NCBI GenBank assembly: GCA_900766125.1
Contig: CAAFUD010000160.1
Location: 1 to 12,248 of the forward strand
Source of the DNA: an uncultured Veillonella sp.
GTDB taxonomy: Bacteria; Bacillota; Negativicutes; Veillonellales; Veillonellaceae
DNA length: 12,248 bases
Reading direction: 5' to 3'
A program made the position numbers and the translations under genes. This document shows positions 1-6,680 of the stretch, one piece after another (position 1 is the stretch's first letter; each line of letters starts with the position of its first letter). The notes under the pieces are model-generated. The model saw only the letters and a program-made list of their open reading frames with translations, made no database searches and was not told the origin of the DNA.

Positions 1-807
1 CGTCCTCGTGTATTGCAACAAGGTGAACCAACTGGTATTTGGGCTCGCATCGGTGGCGGTAAATACAGCTACTCTGGCAGCGGTATTGATACAGCTACAG
101 ATTACACACGCATTCAAGGCGGTTATGATGCTAAAATCAGCCGTGGCTGGACTGTAGGTGGTCAAGTATCCTACCTTCGCGGTTCTGAAGACTATGTATT
201 CGATGGTTCTGGTAAGGTTAAATCCTTCTCCGTTGGTGCTTATGGTTTGAAAGACCTTGGTAAAGATCAATATGTACATGTAGAAACGCAAGTAGGTCGT
301 GTATCTAATGACTTCATAGCGCGTAATGAAATTGGTGAAGCCATGTCTGGCGATACAAAGTCTAATGCATACAGCATCGGTGTTCGCTACGGCAAAACAT
401 TAAAATATGCTAATGGTTTCTATGTAGAACCACAAGCACAATTGAACTTTACACACTTCGGTGGTCGTAACTTCAATGTAGATAATGTATCTGTTAACCA
501 ATCTGGTGTGAATAGCACTTCTGGTAAGCTTGGTCTTGAATTGGGTAAACAATTCGGCAATGGCAATATCTATACACGATTTGCTGCAGGTCATACTTTC
601 ACAGGCAATGTAAAAACTGCATTCTCTAGTGGCACAGCTGTGAAATTAACAGAGCAAGATCTTAAAGGCACTTGGACTGAACTTGCCTTCGGTGGTCGTT
701 ATGGCTTCAACAGCAACAATAGCGTATTTGCTGATGTTGCCACAGGTTTGTCTGGTGACCTCCAAGCAGACTGGGGCGTAAACGCTGGTTTCACGCACAA
801 ATTCTAA
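1..807 (+). CDS. Type Va autotransporter, C-terminal beta-barrel (5' end outside window)
   Basis: The frame is open from base 1 with codons in phase at position 1 (Arg-Pro-Arg-Val-Leu), so this is the last 268 codons of a longer gene and the TTG at 13 is not a real start. The translation is a run of alternating aromatic/hydrophobic and polar beta-strands rich in Gly, Tyr and Asn (GIWARIGGG, GGYDAKIS, FYVEPQAQLNF, TELAFGGRYGF, WGVNAGFTHKF), typical of the roughly 260-280 residue Autotransporter domain (PF03797 type). It ends in Phe, the usual BAM-complex recognition residue of outer-membrane barrels. In this family the barrel inserts in the outer membrane and allows export of an N-terminal passenger; the passenger lies upstream of the window, so its function cannot be told. 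Base composition is moderate, unlike the AT-rich genes that follow. Confidence 0.9.
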   Translation, partial: RPRVLQQGEPTGIWARIGGGKYSYSGSGIDTATDYTRIQGGYDAKISRGWTVGGQVSYLRGSEDYVFDGSGKVKSFSVGAYGLKDLGKDQYVHVETQVGRVSNDFIARNEIGEAMSGDTKSNAYSIGVRYGKTLKYANGFYVEPQAQLNFTHFGGRNFNVDNVSVNQSGVNSTSGKLGLELGKQFGNGNIYTRFAAGHTFTGNVKTAFSSGTAVKLTEQDLKGTWTELAFGGRYGFNSNNSVFADVATGLSGDLQADWGVNAGFTHKF

Positions 808-812
808 AATAT

Positions 813-852
813 AGGCAATCATGCATAAGGTCATGAGACCTTGTGCATGCCT
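813..852 (+). terminator. Hairpin after the autotransporter stop
   Basis: ATGCATAAGGTC (821-832) pairs with GACCTTGTGCAT (837-848) around the loop ATGA with one G-U pair, and the stem extends as AGGC (813-816) with GCCT (849-852) over a four-base bulge. It begins five bases past the stop codon. There is no strong T-run after it, so it is a weak intrinsic terminator or a 3'-end stabilising hairpin. Confidence 0.5.
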
Positions 853-908
853 ATCCATTAAAGATAGATATAATCTATGCATTATAGGTAGATATATTTT
901 ATCCATTA
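852..908. repeat. Three TATSCATTA motifs at exact 24-bp spacing
   Basis: TATCCATTA (852-860), TATGCATTA (876-884) and TATCCATTA (900-908) recur at exactly 24 bp. The last two lie in a longer imperfect direct repeat (863-886 versus 887-910) sharing TAGATATA at the same offset. The array sits just upstream of a perfect TTGACA at 929. Tandem sites like this can be protein-binding sites, but no family can be named. Confidence 0.5.
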
Positions 909-928
909 CAAATAACAAAGTATGTGCA

Positions 929-956
929 TTGACACATAATTTTTCGAATGTAAATT
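929..956 (+). promoter_or_regulatory. Possible promoter, TTGACA / TAAATT
   Basis: A perfect -35 TTGACA (929-934) is followed after 16 bp by a weak -10 TAAATT (951-956, four of six matches). A better -10 (TATACT, 958-963) is too far away (23 bp). If active, the transcript would cross the structured gene-free DNA to the hairpin ending at 1308, or read into the ATPase operon. Confidence 0.3.
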
Positions 957-1156
957 ATATACTGTAATTATGGCCATATAGCTGTATGTCTGTATAGATA
1001 TATATTTCCTTCACATATATTACCCCTTACATATATATAACGTATCTATCTATACATATACGTAGCATCCATATGCAACTTCCCCTTTTATCATGCAATT
1101 ACAATCCTTACGGATGCTATACTTCCCCCTGTATAACATAAGTATATGGCCTATCT

Positions 1157-1187
1157 TATTATATTTAGACCTGGTCTGAATATAATA
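1157..1187. other. AT-rich perfect-type hairpin
   Basis: TATTATATTTAGAC (1157-1170) pairs with GTCTGAATATAATA (1174-1187) around a three-base loop, 14 pairs with one G-U. No T-run follows. It could be an operator dyad or part of a structured leader RNA ahead of the ATPase operon. Confidence 0.5.
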
Positions 1188-1201
1188 TACTAACCTTCTT
1201 A

Positions 1202-1308
1202 AATACAATGCAAAAGAACCCTCTTAAGGAAACTTGAGGTCATCCTATCATCATTTTGAATGTAGGATAAATCTAGTATGTTTCCTAATAAGAGGGTTCT
1301 TTTGTATT
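1202..1308. terminator. 107-bp long-range inverted repeat, bidirectional terminator-like
   Basis: The outer arms AATACAA..AAAAGAACCCTCTTA (1202-1226) and TAAGAGGGTTCTTTTGTATT (1289-1308) are complementary apart from a three-base bulge; the stem continues inward with AGGAAAC (1227-1233) against GTTTCCT (1280-1286), and the loop carries an inner ATCCTA/TAGGAT hairpin (1242-1247, 1263-1268). A-rich on the left and T-rich on the right, it could end transcription in both directions. It is much longer than an ordinary terminator, so a small structured RNA or a palindromic mobile element are alternatives. Confidence 0.6.
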
Positions 1309-1350
1309 AATTTTAGTTTAAAGATAAACCTTTTTTTTGACTATCTTAGG

Positions 1351-1372
1351 TGTTATAATTAGAAAAAGGAGG
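1351..1372 (+). promoter_or_regulatory. Extended -10 promoter and strong RBS of the ATPase operon
   Basis: TGTTATAAT (1351-1359) is a perfect extended -10 (TGn-TATAAT). The TTGACT at 1337-1342 is only 11 bp away, so it is not a usable -35. AGGAGG (1367-1372) lies 8 bases before the ATG at 1381 and fixes the start. Initiation near 1366 would give a very short leader of about 15 bases. Confidence 0.55.
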
Positions 1373-1380
1373 CAAATACT

Positions 1381-2523
1381 ATGTTAATTGATTTTTCTGT
1401 TGCTGGCTTTGCATCGATACAAAAAAGACAAGAGTTAACATTTTGTGCTTTCAGTGGGCAAAGAATTAAAGGCACTAAATATGAAGATAATTATATATTG
1501 ACAAGTGAATCACGACCTGCTAAATCTACTATTATATTTGGTAATAATGCAGTCGGTAAAACTAATTTATTGCATGCTATAGATTCTTTGATTGATATTA
1601 TTAAAGATGAAAAGATTTTTTCTAATAATCGATTATTTAATATATTGTCAAATCATATTCAATATAATATAACAGTAGAATCCAAACAAGAAAACTTATA
1701 TCAATACTCTCTAGTTATTGATAAAAACCAGACCGTATTATCTGAAAAGTTAGAACAGAATAATAAAATTATATATAAATTTGAAGATAATATCTTATCC
1801 AGTGATGTCTTAGAGGATGCTGTTACAGAAATTTATTCTCGTAAATCAACAGCAACTATTCTTTCAAAGATAAAAGATTTTATTAGCGATATTTATACTG
1901 ATTTTATAAATACTATAAATTCTATCAGTGTTATTACTGATCCTTTCATTAATCCTGATGTTAAACGATTTAATATAACTATTAATGAAGAACAGAGAAA
2001 TTTAATTGAGGATAATAAGGATTTAACATTAGAAATTTTAGCTCAATTAGATGGAACTATCTCTTCAATTGAACTAGAAAAAAGAACTACAGCAGAGGAA
2101 GAGGCTGTTACATATGATGTGTATATTGTGCGTGATTTAGGAGAACAAGGTCCTATAAAACTACCATTAGCTTATGAATCAAAAGGGATAAAGCGTATTA
2201 TGGCAATACTTACATCGCTTCTTCAAGTTCATAATGGTATAACGGTATTAATTGATGAGCTAGATGCATCAATCAGCACTAAATCTCTTATTTTGCTCTT
2301 CAATCATATTATCAACTCTAACTCTAATACTTGTGGTCAATTGATTGTTACATCCCATAATTTAGAGCTTTTTAATATTAATTTATTTGCACCAGAACAA
2401 ATTTATATCACTACGAAAGATCAAACATTATCTACTATAGTTAATTCGTTAGCTGATTTTGATTTGAGAAGTAATAAAAAAAGGTTGGCTATCGACTATT
2501 TACAAGGAAAATTCGAGGTATAA
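1381..2523 (+). CDS. AAA family ATPase, RloA/AbiLi-like (predicted anti-phage module)
   Basis: A 380-residue ATPase of the ABC/SMC-like AAA type (AAA_15/AAA_21). Visible motifs: Walker A GNNAVGKT (54-61), a signature-like ESKG near 266-269, Walker B ITVLIDELD (287-295) with a catalytic Asp-Glu pair, and a switch SHN (325-327) near the end. The C-terminal YLQGKFEV resembles the tail typical of RloA-type proteins. The middle (about 70-260) is a charged helical insert, as expected for the arm of this class. In the family the ATPase works with the downstream RloB/TOPRIM-like partner; AbiLi/AbiLii of Lactococcus is the described abortive-infection pair. A perfect AGGAGG site fixes the start. The gene is strikingly AT-rich (one sampled line, 1561-1620, has 12 G+C of 60) and uses AT-ending codons, unlike the flanking adhesins, suggesting horizontal transfer. 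Family assignment is firm; the phage trigger and target are unknown. Confidence 0.85.
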   Translation: MLIDFSVAGFASIQKRQELTFCAFSGQRIKGTKYEDNYILTSESRPAKSTIIFGNNAVGKTNLLHAIDSLIDIIKDEKIFSNNRLFNILSNHIQYNITVESKQENLYQYSLVIDKNQTVLSEKLEQNNKIIYKFEDNILSSDVLEDAVTEIYSRKSTATILSKIKDFISDIYTDFINTINSISVITDPFINPDVKRFNITINEEQRNLIEDNKDLTLEILAQLDGTISSIELEKRTTAEEEAVTYDVYIVRDLGEQGPIKLPLAYESKGIKRIMAILTSLLQVHNGITVLIDELDASISTKSLILLFNHIINSNSNTCGQLIVTSHNLELFNINLFAPEQIYITTKDQTLSTIVNSLADFDLRSNKKRLAIDYLQGKFEV

Positions 2524-2527
2524 AGTC

Positions 2528-3130
2528 ATGCCAACAAAGCCTAAACGTATTAGAAGAAATCTTAAAACCAGCTTAAAGATTCAAGTTGTGTGTGAAGGAG
2601 ATACTGAATATAGTTATCTATATAGTATCTTGAAAGGGTTATCTAATGTAAATATCTTATCAATAAATGGAGGAGGATATGGCAAGTTTAGTAACCATAT
2701 AGAGAAATATTCATCTTTATATAGTATATTCCTTGTAGTTGTAGATTTGGATAAAGCGCAACATAGGGATAGTGAGTGTAAGTTGCTAAATCGCTTAATT
2801 AAGAATCTAGCTACTCTGGATATACGTAATTGTATATTTTTGAATGGGCCCGATATTGAGTATTGGATTGCCTGTTGTATCGGTAGGCCTAATGATACTC
2901 TTACTGAATTGAGTGAGTTAGGATATGTTAAAGGCAATACAGTTAATACTTTTTTAAATAACCAGCATGGTAGTATAGACATTGCTAAACAGCATGTTAA
3001 TAGTACAAGGGTTTACTACAGTAAGCCAAATGTTGATTGTAAATATGGTCTGTATAAAGAGTTTTTAAATGAACGTCAGAGTACATTAGGCAATTTACTT
3101 CCTTATATAGAAGAATTAAATAGGTCGTAG
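2528..3130 (+). CDS. RloB/AbiLii-like TOPRIM-type protein
   Basis: A 200-residue protein, close to the usual length for the RloB family (PF13707). The N-terminus is basic (KPKRIRR), followed by a strand ending in CEGDTE (22-27), the conserved acidic Glu-Gly-x-Thr-Glu motif of RloB/TOPRIM-like proteins; a second acidic strand VVDLD (71-75) supplies the DxD-type metal ligands, and NGPDIEYW (106-113) matches the family's S/N-x-P-x-x-E-x-W segment. These are the features of a metal-dependent TOPRIM-like nuclease fold. It starts four bases after the ATPase stop with GAGGT (2515-2519) inside the end of that gene, so the two are one operon and probably translationally coupled. Predicted role: effector of an AbiL-like phage defence system, held or triggered by the ATPase. 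Nuclease activity is inferred from the family, not shown. It shares the AT-rich composition of its partner. Confidence 0.82.
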   Translation: MPTKPKRIRRNLKTSLKIQVVCEGDTEYSYLYSILKGLSNVNILSINGGGYGKFSNHIEKYSSLYSIFLVVVDLDKAQHRDSECKLLNRLIKNLATLDIRNCIFLNGPDIEYWIACCIGRPNDTLTELSELGYVKGNTVNTFLNNQHGSIDIAKQHVNSTRVYYSKPNVDCKYGLYKEFLNERQSTLGNLLPYIEELNRS

Positions 3131-3160
3131 AAATCTTTAAGTAAATTATTGATTATAGTG

Positions 3161-3205
3161 AAAGAACCCACTTACTGTCTTAAAAAGTAGTAAGTGGGTT
3201 TTATA
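3161..3205. terminator. Bidirectional intrinsic terminator between convergent genes
   Basis: AACCCACTTACT (3165-3176) pairs perfectly with AGTAAGTGGGTT (3189-3200); AAAG precedes and TTATAT follows. It sits 30 bases after the RloB-like stop and 10 bases before the end of the convergent methyltransferase, so it can serve both. Confidence 0.85.
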
Positions 3206-3215
3206 TATGTATTTT

Positions 3216-4838
3216 TTATTTTCTAAAGTACCCAAGGTATTCTAAACGAAGTAGAGATTCATCTAGGTATTGTTCTGTAGGTACTTTATATGTATAGCCG
3301 TCTTTAGTCGTGCGCTGTACAGTTAGGTTATCGTTATCCATAGTCTGTATTAAGGTTTCTCGTGAGGTAGGTTTCGATAGCAATGTAGCAACATATAGTA
3401 GACCATTATCGATGCTTTCATCGATTTGATTATACATGTTGCCAAGAGCTGTATATTGGGTGCCACCATCTTCGACGAGTGTTTTTAAATAGTTGATGAA
3501 AGAATCAGGTATATAGCTTTCATGTTCAACAAATGGAGTGAGAGGATAGGATTCGCCATAAATATTAAGATTACCTAAGATGATAAGGTACAATAGGCGC
3601 TGATACAGTTGGTTATTATCGATGATATAACCAGGATAGGATCTGTTGATATGATTTACAATATCTTGTACTGTGAATTGTTTAGCGGTATCCATTAGCT
3701 CTTTGATGGCAATGTAGATGGTATTGCTCCAGTCCGATGGAACACCTTTTTCGTTGGCCGAATTAGCTACATAATATAGACTATTTAAGATATCCATCGT
3801 TACCGTTTCATCATGATTAATAACAGACTCATTGGCTTGTTTAGTTAAGAGACTCATGCGGAACTGTGTATCATACACATAGTCATAGAACTGTTCTTTA
3901 TCGATATAGTTGCCATTAGATAAGGTTCTAATATTATCTGCCACATCCTCTGAAAGCCATGAGATAAAGGACCGTTGCGGTACTTCATCACCAATATAGG
4001 CACATCCTTGCTGCTGTGCGCGCTCTATAAATTCGGATACGTATACAGGATCATTAAAGGTTTCTAAATATTCATGGGCCACATAATAATCGCTAGAATT
4101 TAGTACTCGATGAATATTATTGATTTTATAATTCGATTGCGTACGAGACCGTTCATCGCTGTTCATAGTATCTGCTACCATTTTTAATACATTTTTTGTA
4201 TATAATGTACGCTCTAATAGATTTTGATCCTTCGCCCGTTTTTCTGAATACAACATAATATCTCGCAATTGCTCTAAGCGTTTCCATCCTGGGTAAGTGT
4301 TATAGGAGACATAGGCGATCCCATTATCAGATAAATTTTTATTGCAAATACTTAGTATTTTATCCTTAACTACATCGGGTACCCAGGACCAAATGCCGTG
4401 AACGATGATGTAATCAAAGGTGCCAAAGCTTTCATCAATATCGAGAATATCCTTTTCTAATAAGGTCACATTGGTGAGGCCTATGGATTTAATAATCTCA
4501 TTGCCATGTTGTACCTGTACACCTGATAGGTCGATGCCTGTGAAAGTTGCTTCTGGATAGTACAGCGCTTGTGGGATGAGATTGCCCCCACAGGATGCAC
4601 CTAACTCAAGAATGCGGGCACCCTTGAGGGGCGCAGGATTAAGACCGTATAGTTTAGCCTTAGCTTGCAAGTTATTAATATTCGTACTAGAAAATGGTTT
4701 GGATACATAGAGGAAGGAATCATATGAATCCTTTAACTCATTTATATTGACCTGTAATTCCTCAGATATATCTGGATTGTCTGCTATGATTGCAGTCTCT
4801 TTTAAATCTGTTATTTGTTCTCTGTCTTTCTGACTCAT
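3216..4838 (-). CDS. Class I SAM methyltransferase with methyltransferase regulatory domain, PKMT-like
   Basis: A 540-residue protein. The N-terminal Rossmann domain has motif I LELGASCGGN (77-86), the acidic SAM-ribose ligand GIDLS (101-105), a motif II/IV strand FDYIIVHGIWSWV (141-153) and VSYNTYPGWK (177-186). The region after about 210 matches the methyltransferase regulatory domain (PF10119 type), followed by a long C-terminal part with winged-helix-like stretches (about 380-425 and 505-540). This architecture and length match the rickettsial protein-lysine methyltransferases PKMT1/PKMT2, which methylate lysines of the outer-membrane autotransporter OmpB. No signal peptide, so cytoplasmic. 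An AGGGG site (4845-4849) lies six bases before the ATG. It is downstream of, and co-directional with, a trimeric adhesin, but has its own extended -10. Methyltransferase activity is near certain; a surface-adhesin substrate is an inference from homologous architecture and position. A small-molecule or other protein substrate is the alternative. Confidence 0.85.
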   Translation of the reverse strand: MSQKDREQITDLKETAIIADNPDISEELQVNINELKDSYDSFLYVSKPFSSTNINNLQAKAKLYGLNPAPLKGARILELGASCGGNLIPQALYYPEATFTGIDLSGVQVQHGNEIIKSIGLTNVTLLEKDILDIDESFGTFDYIIVHGIWSWVPDVVKDKILSICNKNLSDNGIAYVSYNTYPGWKRLEQLRDIMLYSEKRAKDQNLLERTLYTKNVLKMVADTMNSDERSRTQSNYKINNIHRVLNSSDYYVAHEYLETFNDPVYVSEFIERAQQQGCAYIGDEVPQRSFISWLSEDVADNIRTLSNGNYIDKEQFYDYVYDTQFRMSLLTKQANESVINHDETVTMDILNSLYYVANSANEKGVPSDWSNTIYIAIKELMDTAKQFTVQDIVNHINRSYPGYIIDNNQLYQRLLYLIILGNLNIYGESYPLTPFVEHESYIPDSFINYLKTLVEDGGTQYTALGNMYNQIDESIDNGLLYVATLLSKPTSRETLIQTMDNDNLTVQRTTKDGYTYKVPTEQYLDESLLRLEYLGYFRK

Positions 4839-4882
4839 ATACTACCCCTATGATGATTTCTTTAGTACATAACGTTGAACAT

Positions 4883-4891
4883 AGTATAGCA
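4883..4891 (-). promoter_or_regulatory. Extended -10 promoter of the methyltransferase
   Basis: Read on the minus strand this is TGCTATACT, a TGn-extended -10 about 45 bases upstream of the ATG. No good -35 is seen 17 bp upstream, where the sequence is already the terminator stem. The same extended type serves the ATPase operon. Confidence 0.5.
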
Positions 4892-4898
4892 TATAAAG

Positions 4899-4943
4899 AA
4901 GAACTGCACCTTATAAACAATTAGAATATAAGGTGCAGTTCTT
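4899..4943 (-). terminator. Strong hairpin terminator after the short trimeric adhesin
   Basis: AAGAACTGCACCTTATA (4899-4915) and TATAAGGTGCAGTTCTT (4927-4943) form a perfect 17-bp stem with an 11-base loop. On the minus strand it is followed by CTTTATAT, on the plus strand by AGTTTTTG. It separates the adhesin from the methyltransferase promoter, so they are distinct transcription units. Confidence 0.75.
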
Positions 4944-5059
4944 AGTTTTTGTGTGTAATTAGGATTGTAATTAGATTTTGTAGTGTAAAACTGTAGTTTG
5001 GAACAATATAGTTTGCGTTACATAATTTGGTTTACATACAATGTCATGGCTGAATTATA

Positions 5060-6385
5060 TTATTTGTATAATTTTGCCATGAGTTGATGTACAGTTTCTT
5101 GAAGTTCTTTGTTTTGTGTTTCTAAAGCTTGTACACGAGATTCAAGGTTTTGACTGTGGCTCGTTACTTGGGATTTGCCAGGCTTGTATGTAACACCTAC
5201 GTTTGCCATGATATGGCTATTCAATGTAACGCCTGTAGTCAATAATAGATTATCTCTGTGGTAATATCCAACACCGAGGGCGAGGGCATTGGCGTTCTTG
5301 TAGTGGCCATAGCCTGCCATATATTGAACGCGATTGTCTGGGTCGTATGCCATAGGGTGTAAAGCTGCTAAGGCTGCAGCACGAGCATCGCCTTTATTGG
5401 ATTCATTTTCCACATAATCGATCATTTGATGAGCTCCATATAATTGGGAGCCATTGATAGCATCTGTAGAGGTAGCGCTAACGCGACCAGTTGCTACGTT
5501 TGTAATAGTTCGTTCTTTGTCTTTTGCGCCTACCGATACAGTAGAGATAGGCGTAGTGCCTGCATAATTTACAGTCTTACCATTGTTAAAGGTATAGCTA
5601 GATGTGCCCACAACGTCTCCATCTGTAGATCCATTGCCTAGGATTACTGCATTTTCTAAGGATGTTGTGACATTGTTGCCCATAACGAAGGTGTTGTTTC
5701 CAGAGATGTGGTTATAGTTACCGATGCTATAGGACCCGCTCGCATCGATGGCAGTTTTCCCATATTGACCTTGACCAAATACGCCAGATTCAGTGGCCTT
5801 ATCGGATAAGGTGTTATAGGAACCGATAGCGAGGCCCTTCTTAGCATTTACATTCGTATAATGACCGATGCCGAGGGTAAAATCGCCTTTCACAGAGGAA
5901 CCAGAACCAATGAGGACGGAATTGTTAGCCGTGCTATTCGCCCCTTGGTAATGCCCAAGCCATACGTTTTTTGACCCTTCAGAGTTCTCACCAGATTGAG
6001 TACCCATAATAACGGACATAGACTGTTTTGCATTGTTGGCAGCTAATGAACCGGCAATGACGTTAAAATCACCTGTGCCTTTTTGGAAGCTTTTACCACC
6101 TAAGGTAATATTGCCGCCCCCTTTAGATTGGTTACCGGCGAAGCCACCGATGGCTACATTGTTGCCGTTTGCATTTGGACTGGCTATTACTTGGTGGTTA
6201 CTAGTTGTGGCACCGGCACCTCTACCGAGCGTAATATTGCCATCATTAGTGAACGTGGTTCCTACAGCCCCTACGTTGCCGTTGTCTTCTACAATGTTTA
6301 CAGGTGCTACAGGCGCCGCCGATACAATCCCTATAGATAATGCAGAAAACACAATACCTGTTAATACAAAATGTTTCTTACTCAT
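5060..6385 (-). CDS. Compact YadA-like trimeric autotransporter adhesin with post-barrel coiled coil
   Basis: 441 residues. A conventional signal peptide (Lys-Lys, hydrophobic 6-21, cleavage likely near VSA-A at 23/24) leads to a head of degenerate YadA/Hep_Hag-type repeats (about 50-260; AIGGFAG, ITLGGKS, LGIGHYTN, LAIGSYN, VMGNN), forming a left-handed beta-roll in this family. A neck motif follows (about 286-316: TITNVATGRVS, then STDAINGSQLY), then a short helix and the YadA anchor (about 320-400; HPMAYDP, GYGHYKN, ALGVGYYHRDNLLL, NVGVTY). Three chains together build the 12-strand outer-membrane barrel. Unlike classic YadA, the chain does not stop at the last strand: about 40 residues follow, with Leu at 414, 421, 428, 435 and Val418, Asn425, Val432, Leu439 between, a leucine zipper. 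AAGGAG (6395-6400) fixes the start. The stalk is almost absent, so the head sits close to the membrane. Ligand unknown. Confidence 0.9.
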   Translation of the reverse strand: MSKKHFVLTGIVFSALSIGIVSAAPVAPVNIVEDNGNVGAVGTTFTNDGNITLGRGAGATTSNHQVIASPNANGNNVAIGGFAGNQSKGGGNITLGGKSFQKGTGDFNVIAGSLAANNAKQSMSVIMGTQSGENSEGSKNVWLGHYQGANSTANNSVLIGSGSSVKGDFTLGIGHYTNVNAKKGLAIGSYNTLSDKATESGVFGQGQYGKTAIDASGSYSIGNYNHISGNNTFVMGNNVTTSLENAVILGNGSTDGDVVGTSSYTFNNGKTVNYAGTTPISTVSVGAKDKERTITNVATGRVSATSTDAINGSQLYGAHQMIDYVENESNKGDARAAALAALHPMAYDPDNRVQYMAGYGHYKNANALALGVGYYHRDNLLLTTGVTLNSHIMANVGVTYKPGKSQVTSHSQNLESRVQALETQNKELQETVHQLMAKLYK

Positions 6386-6444
6386 CGCAATACACTCCTT
6401 TGCATATTAGGACTTCACAAAACTTTCATATCACTTACAGGTTC

Positions 6445-6473
6445 ATAATAATACGAAATATTCATGTTGTAAA
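6445..6473 (-). promoter_or_regulatory. Promoter of the compact trimeric adhesin
   Basis: On the minus strand TTTACA (6473-6468) and TATTAT (6450-6445) are separated by exactly 17 bp, each five of six to consensus. The implied leader is about 50 bases and contains the AAGGAG site. Confidence 0.6.
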
Positions 6474-6482
6474 TGAATATTT
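6456..6482. promoter_or_regulatory. Perfect 10-bp dyad overlapping the adhesin promoter
   Basis: AAATATTCAT (6456-6465) and ATGAATATTT (6473-6482) are perfect inverted arms around seven bases. The dyad covers the spacer and reaches the -35 box of the adhesin promoter, the position expected of a repressor operator. The regulator is unknown. Confidence 0.45.
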
Positions 6483-6680
6483 TGTATAATATGTGGTAAA
6501 AATACACCATATATGCATATTTAAAGAAAGTTTTATGTACTATTGTAAAAATATTTATAGGGGAGTGTAGAACATTTATAAACATTGAGAATCATAATTA
6601 AAAAGGGTTTGTGATTGTTTTTTTGTAGATACAGTATGCTTGATACCTTCACTATCTAGAATATGTTTCTATATTATATT

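Larger units (their letters stand above)
808..1380. other. Gene-free region, 573 bp, rich in dyads and AT repeats
   Basis: No convincing reading frame with a ribosome binding site is visible on either strand; the only ATG-started frame of note in the middle (1073, 22 codons) has no Shine-Dalgarno. The stretch holds a hairpin just after the autotransporter stop (813-852), three motifs repeated every 24 bp (852, 876, 900), a perfect TTGACA at 929-934, a loose dyad TAGCATCC/GGATGCTA (1063-1070 and 1112-1119), a tight AT-rich hairpin (1157-1187), a 107-bp inverted-repeat element (1202-1308) and the promoter of the next operon. It may be purely regulatory or encode a structured non-coding RNA. Confidence 0.6.

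Noticed and set aside
13..15. TTG as start of the first gene
   Set aside because: The frame is open to base 1 and the protein begins mid-barrel, so the gene simply starts outside the window.
839..910. CRISPR array reading of the 24-bp repeats
   Set aside because: The conserved core is only nine bases, the intervening sequence is itself partly repeated, and no cas gene is present.
646..918. 90-codon minus-strand frame
   Set aside because: It overlaps the autotransporter barrel and its downstream hairpin, with no supporting start signals; most likely a shadow.
1337..1359. TTGACT and TATAAT as a classical promoter pair
   Set aside because: The spacing is only 11 bp; the extended -10 (TGn) explains the promoter better.
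6585..6599. Fur-box-like TGAGAATCATAATTA between the divergent adhesin genes
   Set aside because: Only about ten of fourteen positions fit the 7-1-7 Fur pattern and the DNA is AT-rich, so a chance match is likely. A Fur binding test would decide.
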